From NCBI GenBank assembly GCA_964487445.1, contig CAZAQG010000086.1, forward strand, positions 1-10,149: a stretch of DNA of 10,149 bases, given 5' to 3'. Made by a program: the position numbers and the translations under genes. How positions within the stretch are numbered: the stretch's first letter is position 1; each line of letters starts with the position of its first letter. Below are positions 1-8,073 of the stretch, piece by piece. Origin of the DNA: BMS3Abin12 sp964487445 (lineage in GTDB: Bacteria > Pseudomonadota > Gammaproteobacteria > 21-64-14). Under the pieces are notes generated by a model. The model saw nothing but the letters and a program-made list of their open reading frames with translations, was not told the DNA's origin and did no database searches.

Positions 1-16
1 CAAGCTCACAGCGGTC

Positions 17-42
17 TGTGGGATCTTGTGGACAAGCCCACA
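17..42 (-). terminator. Imperfect hairpin downstream of nifA
   Basis: TGTGGG (17-22) pairs with CCCACA (37-42), and the inner CTTG (25-28) pairs with CAAG (33-36) across a TGGA loop, with a 2-nt bulge at 23-24. The structure begins about 15 nt after the nifA stop on the minus strand. No T-rich run follows, so any terminator or RNA-stabilising role is only suggested by position. Confidence 0.35.
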
Positions 43-57
43 CCTGCGCGGGGCGGA

Positions 58-1610
<1,553 letters not shown>

Positions 1611-1614
<4 letters not shown>

Positions 1615-3260
1615 TGCCCCTGGGCGGACACATGGCGAACGGGGATACGAATGATGAATCGGCAGCCGTCTGCATAGCTCGGATCGATCTCGATGGTGCC
1701 GGCATGCTCGTTCACCACATCCTGTACCATGGCCAACCCCATACCGGCCCGTCGGCGGGTCGCGCGCTTGGTGGTAAAGAACGGCTCGAAAATCTTCAGG
1801 CGCAGGGCCGCTGAAACACCGGGACCGGTATCCTCGATGCTCACCATCACCGTTTCCCGCTCGGACGCAGTGCGGATGCGCAGATCCCGCACGCTGCATT
1901 TTCCTTCGTCCATGGCATCCATGGCGTTGTCCACGAGTTGCTTGAACAGCCCCCGAAGGCTGTTCTCGTAGCCGAGCACGGGCGACAGCATCGGCTCCGG
2001 CCGCCAGTCCACCACGATACCCACGGCCAGCAGGCGACTGGTGCACAGCCCCAGCACTTCCCGCAGCACTTGATTGACGTTCACCGGCCCGAGCGGTTCC
2101 ATATGGGGTGCGGGCATACAGCCGCGCAAGGCATCGATGGCCTGGTCCCCCGACGCCAGCGCCTGCTGCAGCACACTCAGCAGCGTCTCGTTCTCTGCAT
2201 TGCTGTCGGCACGCCGCTCCAGGATGCCCGCCGCCGCCCGGATCATGTTGTACGGACCTTCCAGTTGGAAGATTGCGCCCGCCAGGGTCTCGCGCATGCC
2301 CTGCACCAGCTCATCCTCGGCCATCAGGGCGCGCAGGGCGTTCATGCGCACCTCTTCCTGGCCCTGCTTCAGTCCGGTCACCTCGTTGGCGACCAGCAGC
2401 AGGTAGGTCTGTTCGTGCGCCTCGAAGAAATTGTCGGCGCTGCCGTCGTTCTCGCGGAACCAGGTCCCGGAGCAGGAGAACCAGCGCACGACACCGCCGC
2501 CGCCCGGGTCGAAGCTGATCTCCTGCCGGGTGAACCCGGCCCCGGTCGCCCGGGCGCGGTCGAAATTCGCGCCCATGGCCTCCTTCAGGGCGGCGACGAA
2601 CTCGGCGGCGGGTTCGTGTACACCCAAGTCCGCCGCCAGGGTCTTGTACGTCAGATTGTCCAGGACCACGCGGCCGGTTTCATCCAGCAGCGCCACTGCG
2701 ACCGGGGCGGAGTTCACCACGGATTCGATGACGGCTTTTTGGTTGCGGACCTGGTGTTCGAGGGCATGCACCTCGGTGACGTCCCGGTGCATCCCCAGAT
2801 AGTGGGTGGTACGCCCGGCGGCGTCCAGAACCGGCGCGATGGTGAGTTCGGCCAAATACCTCTCGTCGTTCTTGCGCCGGTTCACCAACACGCCGGACCA
2901 CGACTTCTGCTGCAGCAGCCGGCCCCATATGGTTTTGTACGCGATGGGGGGCGTGACCTTGTCCGACAACATCGATTCATTCCTGCCCAACACCTCGTTC
3001 AGGGAATAACCGGTGACGCGGGCGAAGGACGGGTTCGCATAGACGATCACGGCATCCGGGTCCGTGATGGAGATCGCCACCGGCGACTGCTCCACCACCT
3101 CATAGAACAGCCGCGGCGGCAGGAGTCTCGGCTCGGCCGCGACCATGTCGCCGAAGGCCTCGAGGATGGCCGGCGGCGTGCCGTCCGGCGGCGAAGCCAG
3201 GAACGCCCGGAATACCTCCGCGAAATCCCCGGATTGAACCGATCTCCGGCGCTTGCCCAT
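1611..3260 (-). CDS. nifL: NifL, redox- and nitrogen-responsive anti-activator of NifA
   Basis: Flavoprotein-type regulator of 549 residues that binds and inhibits NifA under oxygen or fixed-nitrogen excess. PAS1 (about 51-165) has the NifL signatures VAISITDP (61-68), WSGVLVNRRK (121-130) and YLGMHRD (154-160); in Azotobacter NifL this domain binds FAD. A second PAS domain (about 175-300) follows. The central region (about 305-345) resembles a kinase dimerisation helix. The GHKL ATP-binding domain (about 390-541) has an N box VDNAMDAM (443-450), G1 DTGPGV (477-482) and G2 GMGLAM (506-511). The kinase-like histidine remembered from Azotobacter NifL appears to be Phe331 here (AIFQLEGP). That fits regulation by protein contact rather than phosphotransfer. 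The N-terminus is some 30 residues longer than my memory of Azotobacter NifL. The ATG at 3260 is preceded by a purine-rich GAGGCAGGGTGGG. The gene ends in an ATGA overlap with nifA. Confidence 0.95.
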
Positions 3261-3311
3261 CGCCCACCCTGCCTCTTTACGCCGGGAATCCCACCCGTAC
3301 CGAAAAGGCGT

Positions 3312-3327
3312 TTCAAGAACCGTGCCT
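3312..3327 (-). promoter_or_regulatory. Candidate sigma-54 promoter of nifLA with imperfect -12
   Basis: Read on the minus strand, the site is AGGCACG-GTTC-TTGAA, against the consensus TGGCACG-N4-TTGCW. The -24 GG (3326-3325) and the 10-bp spacing to the -12 dinucleotide are exact, but the -12 pair is GA instead of GC. The predicted transcription start is near 3301, giving a leader of about 40 nt before nifL. Its position, and the NtrC-like dyad upstream at 3448-3464, support the call. The -12 mismatch weakens it and may mean a low-activity promoter. Confidence 0.5.
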
Positions 3328-3380
3328 ATTACGGTAAAACCCTCGGGGATGCGCCTTCAGGCACATCAACCCACTGTTTT

Positions 3381-3396
3381 TCATAAGGACTTATGA
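3381..3396. promoter_or_regulatory. 16-bp palindrome in the nifL upstream region
   Basis: TCATAAG-GA-CTTATGA is a perfect dyad with 7-bp arms. It is centred about 88 bp upstream of the predicted nifL start, between the NtrC-like box and the candidate sigma-54 promoter. It looks like a binding site for a dimeric regulator, but I cannot assign one: it does not match the FNR consensus TTGAT-N4-ATCAA or the NifA site. Position and symmetry are observed; function is inferred. Confidence 0.35.
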
Positions 3397-3447
3397 CAAC
3401 GGCCTCAGAAAATCCGGCGGGCCCGTCCGGAACCCAACGACCCCTCC

Positions 3448-3464
3448 CGCACCCTATTGGTGCA
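3448..3464. promoter_or_regulatory. NtrC-type enhancer site upstream of nifL
   Basis: The sequence CGCACCCTATTGGTGCA matches the NtrC consensus TGCACYW-N3-TGGTGCA at all specified positions except the first base and the W. The half-sites GCACC and GGTGC are perfect inverted repeats separated by 5 bp. It is centred about 155 bp upstream of the predicted sigma-54 start for nifL, comparable to the distance I recall for the NtrC sites of Klebsiella nifL. This supports nitrogen-limitation control of nifLA by NtrBC. Confidence 0.65.
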
Positions 3465-3483
3465 TTTCAGGGACGTTCCGGTA

Positions 3484-3501
3484 TCGGCCGACATCGGCCG
3501 A
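3484..3501 (-). terminator. GC-rich hairpin immediately after the ferredoxin gene
   Basis: TCGGCCG-ACAT-CGGCCGA forms a perfect 7-bp stem with a 4-nt loop directly after the ferredoxin stop codon (3504-3502). It also forms part of a 10-bp tandem duplication of ATCGGCCGAC (3483-3492 and 3493-3502). No T tract follows on the minus strand, so it is not a classical intrinsic terminator. It may attenuate transcription or protect the mRNA 3' end between the ferredoxin gene and nifL. Confidence 0.35.
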
Positions 3502-3726
3502 CTAAACGCGCGCCTCGTAACGGGGCACACTGTTGTCGATGACGCAGGTGTCGTCGACCGGGCAAACCACCACGCATTGAGGATCGTCGAAATAGCCGAT
3601 GCATTCCGTGCACTTCTCCGGCTTGATGAAGAACGTTCCGCTTTTCTCCCGGATCGCGTTGTTGGGACATTCGGGATCGCAGACGGAGCAACCCGTGCAC
3701 TGGGAGGCGATAATCTTGTAGGCCAT
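3502..3726 (-). CDS. 2[4Fe-4S] ferredoxin, Chromatium/FdxN-like
   Basis: Small soluble electron carrier of 74 residues with two 4Fe-4S cluster motifs. The first is C10-X2-C13-X2-C16-X3-C20-P. The second is C39-X2-C42-X8-C51-X3-C55-P. The X8 insertion in the second motif marks the Chromatium-type ferredoxins, which include YfhL and nif-associated FdxN-like proteins; such ferredoxins have low, widely separated cluster potentials. The ATG at 3726 has a clear AGGAGTG ribosome-binding site; longer in-frame starts upstream are poorer and would run across the promoter. The gene diverges from fixABCX and lies 241 bp ahead of nifL on the same strand. A sigma-54 promoter with two NifA sites precedes it, so it is probably nif-regulated and may accept electrons from FixABCX or feed nitrogenase or cofactor maturation. 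The exact family name is uncertain. Confidence 0.93.
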   Translation of the reverse strand: MAYKIIASQCTGCSVCDPECPNNAIREKSGTFFIKPEKCTECIGYFDDPQCVVVCPVDDTCVIDNSVPRYEARV

Positions 3727-3861
3727 GATCCACTCCTGGTCGATACGAAGGTTCTGTGGGCCGGCCGCACCGGTGGCGCAGACTCCCGTGCGTCGATTCC
3801 CAATACCGGCGGCGCGGCAACGCCACGGCACCCTTCGGGCGCCGTCGTCCGCAAGTGCTTG

Positions 3862-3877
3862 AGCAAACCCTGTGCCA
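3862..3877 (-). promoter_or_regulatory. Sigma-54 promoter of the ferredoxin gene
   Basis: The minus-strand sequence TGGCACA-GGGT-TTGCT matches the sigma-54 consensus TGGCACG-N4-TTGCW at every position except one non-critical base. The GG at 3876-3875 and GC at 3864-3863 are separated by exactly 10 bp. The predicted start is near 3851, leaving a leader of about 125 nt before the ferredoxin ATG. Two NifA-type sites lie about 90 and 129 bp upstream of the predicted start. Confidence 0.85.
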
Positions 3878-3933
3878 AAAACGGAAGCTCGCTCAACCGC
3901 CCGCTTTTCCAGAGGTTTCATCCTCACTCGTCC

Positions 3934-3949
3934 TGTTGCGATAGCGACA
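3934..3949. promoter_or_regulatory. NifA upstream activator site (ferredoxin, proximal)
   Basis: TGT-TGCGATAGCG-ACA is an exact TGT-N10-ACA NifA binding site. It is centred about 90 bp upstream of the predicted start of the ferredoxin promoter, within the usual range for NifA enhancers. Confidence 0.8.
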
Positions 3950-3972
3950 ATCGGCCGTCCGAGACCGAACCT

Positions 3973-3988
3973 TGTCACAAACCGCACA
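3973..3988. promoter_or_regulatory. NifA upstream activator site (ferredoxin, distal)
   Basis: TGT-CACAAACCGC-ACA is an exact TGT-N10-ACA site, 39 bp centre to centre from the proximal site and about 129 bp upstream of the predicted ferredoxin start. Paired NifA sites are common at nif promoters. This one is nearly midway between the two promoters, but its distance suits the ferredoxin better than fixA. Confidence 0.7.
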
Positions 3989-4062
3989 CCGCCGGCCGGC
4001 AGGAATACGGGGCCTCCCCTCCGTTGACCCGGTATCAGGCGGCCCGATGAGCTCGGGACTTC

Positions 4063-4089
4063 GATCGCGCCGATCGCGCCGATCGCGCC
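4063..4089. repeat. Three tandem copies of GATCGCGCC
   Basis: Three perfect, directly adjacent copies of the 9-mer GATCGCGCC occupy 4063-4071, 4072-4080 and 4081-4089. They lie in the 117-bp divider between the distal ferredoxin NifA site and the fixA NifA site. The unit length is below one helical turn. The array may be simple replication slippage, with a variable copy number that would alter spacing between the two control blocks, or a protein-binding array. Nothing in the sequence decides this. Confidence 0.9.
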
Positions 4090-4105
4090 GCACCCCTTGA
4101 ACGCT

Positions 4106-4121
4106 TGTTGGGAAATCGACA
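4106..4121. promoter_or_regulatory. NifA upstream activator site of fixA
   Basis: TGT-TGGGAAATCG-ACA is an exact TGT-N10-ACA site, and symmetry extends one base on each side to TTGT...ACAA. It is centred about 118 bp upstream of the predicted fixA transcription start, the usual distance for a NifA enhancer. Confidence 0.8.
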
Positions 4122-4205
4122 ATGGTGGCAAACCCGACTTGCCCCGCCGGCACCCGCCATTCGCAATCCATTGAATTCATAGCGCAGAATTCACACTCAT
4201 CGCGA

Positions 4206-4221
4206 TGGCATGCGATTTGCT
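4206..4221 (+). promoter_or_regulatory. Sigma-54 promoter of fixABCX
   Basis: TGGCATG-CGAT-TTGCT matches the sigma-54 consensus TGGCACG-N4-TTGCW with a single C-to-T change in the -24 block. The GG (4207-4208) and GC (4219-4220) are exactly 10 bp apart. The predicted start is near 4232, about 85 nt before the fixA ATG. Confidence 0.85.
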
Positions 4222-4316
4222 GGGCCTTCACCGACGCAACGGGGTCGCTCATCGGAACGGCGCTCCACAACGGCACACACCCGGGTGCCCCGTTGCCACG
4301 AATCAGGGGACCCGAT

Positions 4317-5162
4317 ATGCACACCGTCGTCTGCATCAAACAAGTACCCGACAGCGCCCAGATACGCGTGCATCCGGTAACCAACACCATCATGCGCCAG
4401 GGTGTACCGGCGATCGTCAACCCCTACGATCTGTATGCGCTCGAGGAGGCACTGCGCCTCAAGGACCGCTACGGCGGTCGCATCACGGTACTGTGCATGG
4501 GCCCACCCCAAGCCGAGGCGGCCCTACGCAAGGCCCTCTCGTTCGGCGCGGACGATGCCATTCTGCTCACCGACCGCGCCTTCGCCGGCGCCGATACCCT
4601 CGCAACCTCCTATGCCCTCGCCGCCGCCATCGCCAGGATCCGGGAAGACATGCCCGTCGATGTGGTATTCGCCGGAAAACAGACCATCGACGGCGATACC
4701 GCCCAGGTGGGTCCCGGTATCGCAACCCGGCTCGGCCTGCAGCTACTGACCTATGTGAGCGCCGTCGGCGAAGTCGATCCCCAGAACCGCCGGATCATTG
4801 TGCAGCGACGCGCCGAAGGGGGCGTGCAGGTTCTGGAAACCGTGCTGCCCTGCCTGATTACCGTACTGGAAGGCCTCAATGAAATGCGCTTCGCCACGAT
4901 GGCGGACATGTTCCGCGCGGCCCGGCATCCCCTTACCGTGTGGGACCGGGAGGCGGCGGGCATCGACGATATCACAAAGATCGGCCTCAAGGGCTCACCC
5001 ACCGTGGTTTCAAAAGTGTTTGCGCCGCGGCCCCGAACCACCCGCGCAGAGCTGATCGAGGCCCAGAGCGGACAACCCAATGACTTGGCGGACACCCTGC
5101 TGGCGAAACTGTTCACGAAACATCCACAGTTGGGTAGACAGATCGTCCGACACCCCTCCTGA
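4317..5162 (+). CDS. fixA: FixA, beta-type subunit of bifurcating electron transfer flavoprotein
   Basis: ETF-beta family subunit of 281 residues in the FixABCX complex, which oxidises NADH and splits the electrons between quinone and a low-potential ferredoxin or flavodoxin that feeds nitrogenase. The N-terminus MHTVVCIKQVPDS is typical of FixA. NPYDLYALEEALRLKD (35-50) and the nucleotide/flavin-binding stretch AGKQTIDGDTAQVGP (119-133) are conserved. The full-length Rossmann-like domain continues to a C-terminal arm. The start at 4317 is chosen because AGGGGA lies 6 nt upstream (4305-4310) and because a longer in-frame reading from 4122 would cross the sigma-54 promoter. It is first in a four-gene operon; fixB follows after 15 nt. 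NifA-dependent expression is inferred from the upstream sites. Confidence 0.96.
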   Translation: MHTVVCIKQVPDSAQIRVHPVTNTIMRQGVPAIVNPYDLYALEEALRLKDRYGGRITVLCMGPPQAEAALRKALSFGADDAILLTDRAFAGADTLATSYALAAAIARIREDMPVDVVFAGKQTIDGDTAQVGPGIATRLGLQLLTYVSAVGEVDPQNRRIIVQRRAEGGVQVLETVLPCLITVLEGLNEMRFATMADMFRAARHPLTVWDREAAGIDDITKIGLKGSPTVVSKVFAPRPRTTRAELIEAQSGQPNDLADTLLAKLFTKHPQLGRQIVRHPS

Positions 5163-5177
5163 TACGGTAAGGTAACT

Positions 5178-6281
5178 ATGAACGACAACACCGCCGCCGC
5201 CCCGCCCGACAAGAAGCCCGTCCGGCGCCGCAAACTCGAGCTGGATCCGCGGCTCGCGGCCTATACCGGCGTATGGGTCTTCGTCGAACACGAGCGCGGT
5301 CTCATGCACCCGGTATCCCGGGAGTTGCTCGGCGAGGGCCGCAAGCTCGCGGATATCCTGGGAGTGGAACTCGCCGGGGTGGTGCTCGCCGCCCCCGGCG
5401 ATGTCGCGCGGGGCTTTTGCGACGAAGCCGTTTCCTACGGCGCCGACCTCTGCTACCTGGTGGAGGACCCGGTCCTCGCCGAGTACCGCAATCAACCCTA
5501 CACGACGGGCATGACCGGCCTGGTGAACGCCTACCAGCCCGAGATCCTGCTCCTCGGGGCCACCACCCTCGGCCGCGATCTCGCCGGCAGTGTCGCAACC
5601 ACGTTGCGGACCGGACTCACGGCGGACTGCACCGAACTCAACATCGACCTGGAGAACCGGAGTCTGGCCGCCACCCGCCCCACCTTCGGTGGCAGCCTCC
5701 TGTGCACCATCGTCACCCGAAACTACCGGCCCCAGATGGCAACCGTGCGCCCGCGCGTCATGGCCATGCCGGAACCGGATGCGACCCGCACGGGCCGCAT
5801 CGTCGAACACTCCCTGGGACTGGTCGAGTCGGATATCGCCACCAAGCTTCTGGAATTCATTCCCGACGACCGGCGCGACAAGGCCAATCTGCCGTTTGCC
5901 GACATCATCGTGGCCGGAGGGCGGGGCCTGAAGCGCCCTGAGAACTTTCAGATGATCTGGGACTTGGCGAAGGTGCTGGGAGCCGAAGTGGGCGCCACGC
6001 GGCCCGTGGTGCAGGCGGGCTGGGTGAGCGCCGACCGGCAGGTCGGCCAGTCCGGCAAGACCGTCCGCCCCAATCTCTACATCGCCGTCGGCATATCCGG
6101 CGCGATCCAGCACCGCGTCGGAATGGAGGCATCGGACGTTATCGTCGCGGTCAACGAGGATCCGAACGCCCCCATCTTCGACTTCGCGACCTACGGAATC
6201 GTCGGAAACGCAATCCAGATCGTACCGGCGCTCACCGATGCGTTTCGCCAACACCTAACGACCGCAAGACTTGCCGGTTAG
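5178..6281 (+). CDS. fixB: FixB, alpha-type subunit of bifurcating electron transfer flavoprotein
   Basis: ETF-alpha family subunit of 367 residues, partner of FixA. The N-terminal ETF domain starts near residue 30 (GVWVFVEHERG), after a basic, lysine/arginine-rich lead. LLLGATTLGRDLAG (124-137) is the ETF-alpha core motif. The C-terminal FAD-binding domain carries VAGGRG (245-250), GQSGKTVRPNLYIAVGISGA (290-309) and VAVNEDPNAPIFDFATYG (323-340), which are family signatures for FAD contact. The length is normal. The ATG at 5178 has a moderate AAGG Shine-Dalgarno, and FixC follows after 15 nt. All flavin-binding signatures I can recognise are intact, so a working bifurcating complex is expected. 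Confidence 0.96.
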   Translation: MNDNTAAAPPDKKPVRRRKLELDPRLAAYTGVWVFVEHERGLMHPVSRELLGEGRKLADILGVELAGVVLAAPGDVARGFCDEAVSYGADLCYLVEDPVLAEYRNQPYTTGMTGLVNAYQPEILLLGATTLGRDLAGSVATTLRTGLTADCTELNIDLENRSLAATRPTFGGSLLCTIVTRNYRPQMATVRPRVMAMPEPDATRTGRIVEHSLGLVESDIATKLLEFIPDDRRDKANLPFADIIVAGGRGLKRPENFQMIWDLAKVLGAEVGATRPVVQAGWVSADRQVGQSGKTVRPNLYIAVGISGAIQHRVGMEASDVIVAVNEDPNAPIFDFATYGIVGNAIQIVPALTDAFRQHLTTARLAG

Positions 6282-6296
6282 CCCGGGGGAGATGTC

Positions 6297-7595
6297 ATGA
6301 ACGAAAAATTCGATGCCATCGTGGTGGGCGCCGGCCCGGCCGGCAACTCCGCCGCCTACACGCTGGCCAAGGCCGGCATGAAAGTGCTCCAGTTGGAGCG
6401 GGGCGAGACGCCCGGATCCAAAAACGTGCAGGGTGCGATTCTGTATTCCGACGCACTGGAGCGGATAATCCCCGATTTCCGCGATGATGCACCGCTGGAG
6501 CGGCACCTGCTCGAGCAGCGCATGTGGATTCTGGACGACGAATCCTATGTAGGAAACACCTATCGCTCCGATGCCTTCAACAAACCGCCCTATAACCGTT
6601 ACACCATCATTCGCACCCAGTTCGACAAGTGGTTCTCCGGGAAAGTACAGGAGGCGGGGGCCATGGTGATTTCCGAGACCACAGTGACCGAACTGCACAT
6701 GGACGGAAATCGTGTAGTGGGCGTGAAGACGGACCGCGCCGGCGGCTCGGTCTACGCCGACGTGGTGATCCTCGCAGACGGGGTCAACTCGCTACTTGCC
6801 AAGAAAGCCGGCTTCCATCCGGAACTCAGGCCGCAGGACGTGGCGCTGGCGGTAAAGGAGATCCACTTCCTGCCCGAAGAGACCATCGACAGCCGCTTCA
6901 ACGTATCCGCCGACGCCGGTGTGGTCATCGAGATGGCCGGCAAGATCACCGACGGCATGGTCGGCACCGGCTTTCTCTACACCAACCGGGAGTCGTTGAC
7001 CATCGGGGTCGGCTGCCTGCTGTCCGACTTTCGGAAACGCGGCATCGCCCCCTACGCACTGCTGGACAAGATGAAGGACCACCCGGCCATCCGGCCGCTC
7101 ATCGAGGGAGGGACCATGAAGGAGTATACCGCGCACCTGATCCCGGAAGGCGGCTACCACGCGGTTCCTCCCCTGTACGGCGACGGCTGGATGATCGTCG
7201 GTGACGCCGCCATGTTCGTCAACTCGGTCCACCGCGAAGGTTCCAACCTCGCCATGACCACCGGCCGGTTGGCCGCCGAGACGACGATCGAACTGACGGC
7301 CGACGACAAGCCGATGACGGCGAAGAATCTCGCCCGATATCACGAAAAGGTCAAAACCAGCTTCGTCATGAAGGACCTGAAAAAATACAAGGATATGCCC
7401 AAGGTGCTGGAAAACAACCCCCAGTTCTTCACCGCCTACCCGGAGCTGCTCAACCGTGCCGCCCACGAACTGCTCACCGTGGACGGCGTGGAAAAGAAGG
7501 CCAAGGAGCGATCGATCCGCCGCAGCTTCGTCAAGTCGCGGTCATGGACCGGCCTCATGGGTGACGCCGTAAAACTGTGGAGAGCCTTCCAATGA
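6297..7595 (+). CDS. fixC: FixC, flavoprotein dehydrogenase of the FixABCX complex
   Basis: FAD-dependent oxidoreductase of 432 residues, related to the flavin part of ETF-ubiquinone oxidoreductase. It carries the high-potential branch of FixABCX to the quinone pool at the membrane. The N-terminal dinucleotide fold has GAGPAG (11-16) and ends its second strand at LQLERGE (31-37). SKNVQGAILY (41-50) is typical of FixC. A second FAD contact is VILADGVNS (157-165), and the third is VGDAAMF (301-307). It lacks the C-terminal iron-sulfur domain of ETF-QO, which here is supplied by the separate FixX. A strong GGGGGAG lies 5 nt ahead of the ATG. The stop overlaps the fixX start as ATGA, which implies translational coupling. 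Confidence 0.96.
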   Translation: MNEKFDAIVVGAGPAGNSAAYTLAKAGMKVLQLERGETPGSKNVQGAILYSDALERIIPDFRDDAPLERHLLEQRMWILDDESYVGNTYRSDAFNKPPYNRYTIIRTQFDKWFSGKVQEAGAMVISETTVTELHMDGNRVVGVKTDRAGGSVYADVVILADGVNSLLAKKAGFHPELRPQDVALAVKEIHFLPEETIDSRFNVSADAGVVIEMAGKITDGMVGTGFLYTNRESLTIGVGCLLSDFRKRGIAPYALLDKMKDHPAIRPLIEGGTMKEYTAHLIPEGGYHAVPPLYGDGWMIVGDAAMFVNSVHREGSNLAMTTGRLAAETTIELTADDKPMTAKNLARYHEKVKTSFVMKDLKKYKDMPKVLENNPQFFTAYPELLNRAAHELLTVDGVEKKAKERSIRRSFVKSRSWTGLMGDAVKLWRAFQ

Positions 7596-7879
7596 CGCGC
7601 GTCGAGGAAAGGCTGTTTCAGAACCGCTACCGCGTCGACCCCGGACGGGCGCATATTCAGATCGTCGATCCATTGGTATGTACCGTCGACTGTCATGGCA
7701 AGCCCTGCACTTTCTGCTGCCCCGCCGGCTGCTACACCAAAGAGGGCGACGGCCGCGTGACCCTGATCACCGACGGCTGTATGGAATGCGGGACCTGTCG
7801 CATCATCTGCACGGAGTTCCGCAACATCGAGTGGGAATATCCCCGCGGCGGCTACGGCATTTTGTTCAAGTTCGGCTGA
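7592..7879 (+). CDS. fixX: FixX, ferredoxin-like subunit of the FixABCX complex
   Basis: Small iron-sulfur protein of 95 residues that completes FixABCX. Cysteines lie at 30, 34, 39, 42, 43, 47, 63, 66, 69 and 73. The cluster motif CMECGTC (63-69) with C73 downstream, and the C-terminal WEYPRGGYGI (81-90), are hallmarks of FixX and of the ETF-QO C-terminal domain. The ATG at 7592 overlaps the fixC stop and has GGAGAG 7 nt upstream. A start 15 nt earlier at 7577 is possible but has no comparable ribosome-binding site. FixX is the last gene of the operon; I see no convincing intrinsic terminator in the 194 bp that follow. Confidence 0.95.
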   Translation: MTRVEERLFQNRYRVDPGRAHIQIVDPLVCTVDCHGKPCTFCCPAGCYTKEGDGRVTLITDGCMECGTCRIICTEFRNIEWEYPRGGYGILFKFG

Positions 7880-8036
7880 ACCGCGGAATACGCCACGCTT
7901 GAAACGCACCCAGGCGGCCCGGTCCGACAGCCTGAGCGCGGGGCGTTACGGGCCGGATATGCCCGTTATAACCGCAAGGTATCGAGTCGACAAATCGGCA
8001 ACGACCCTGGAAGGCGCAAACCGCCCCGGAAAGCAT

Positions 8037-8042
8037 TATAAT
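8037..8042 (+). promoter_or_regulatory. Possible sigma-70 -10 element of the diguanylate cyclase gene
   Basis: A perfect TATAAT lies 31 bp upstream of the chosen ATG in an otherwise GC-rich gap. No convincing TTGACA-like -35 is found 16-18 bp upstream, and there is no extended -10 TG. The element may act with an activator, or be chance. Confidence 0.35.
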
Positions 8043-8073
8043 CGGAGTGTGTCCGGTGCCCCATGGAGCGCCG

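Larger units (their letters stand above)
3727..4316. other. Divergent nif/fix control region
   Basis: This 590-bp stretch has no credible gene. It holds two sigma-54 promoters pointing outward and three NifA-type TGT-N10-ACA sites, listed separately, plus a triplicated 9-mer between the two blocks. An unusually AT-rich patch at about 4163-4198, with GAATTC at 4173-4178 and again at 4187-4192, lies between the fixA NifA site and its promoter. This is where a bending protein such as IHF would act, but I found no good IHF consensus match. Predicted leaders are about 125 nt for the ferredoxin and 85 nt for fixA. Confidence 0.8.

Noticed and set aside
1615..2046. Extended nifA start giving a 662-residue protein
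   Set aside because: The extension lies entirely within nifL in another frame, and its translation has no GAF or PAS features; the ATGA overlap start fits the family length.
1938..3386. 482-codon open frame antisense to nifL
   Set aside because: Shadow of nifL; no recognisable motif, and it runs through the nifL start and upstream region.
4126..4142. Second sigma-54-like word TGGCA...TTGC upstream of fixA
   Set aside because: The spacing between GG and GC is 12 bp instead of 10, which sigma-54 does not tolerate well; the copy at 4206-4221 has the right spacing.
4122..4316. 65-codon N-terminal extension of fixA
   Set aside because: It would span the sigma-54 promoter, and the internal ATG at 4317 has a good ribosome-binding site and the conserved FixA N-terminus.
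5010..6254. 414-codon open frame antisense to fixB
   Set aside because: Shadow of fixB, which has all its family signatures on the plus strand.
7916..7954. GGCCCG/CGGGCC inverted repeat after fixX as terminator
   Set aside because: The arms are 6 bp with a 27-nt loop and no T tract, so terminator function is not supported.
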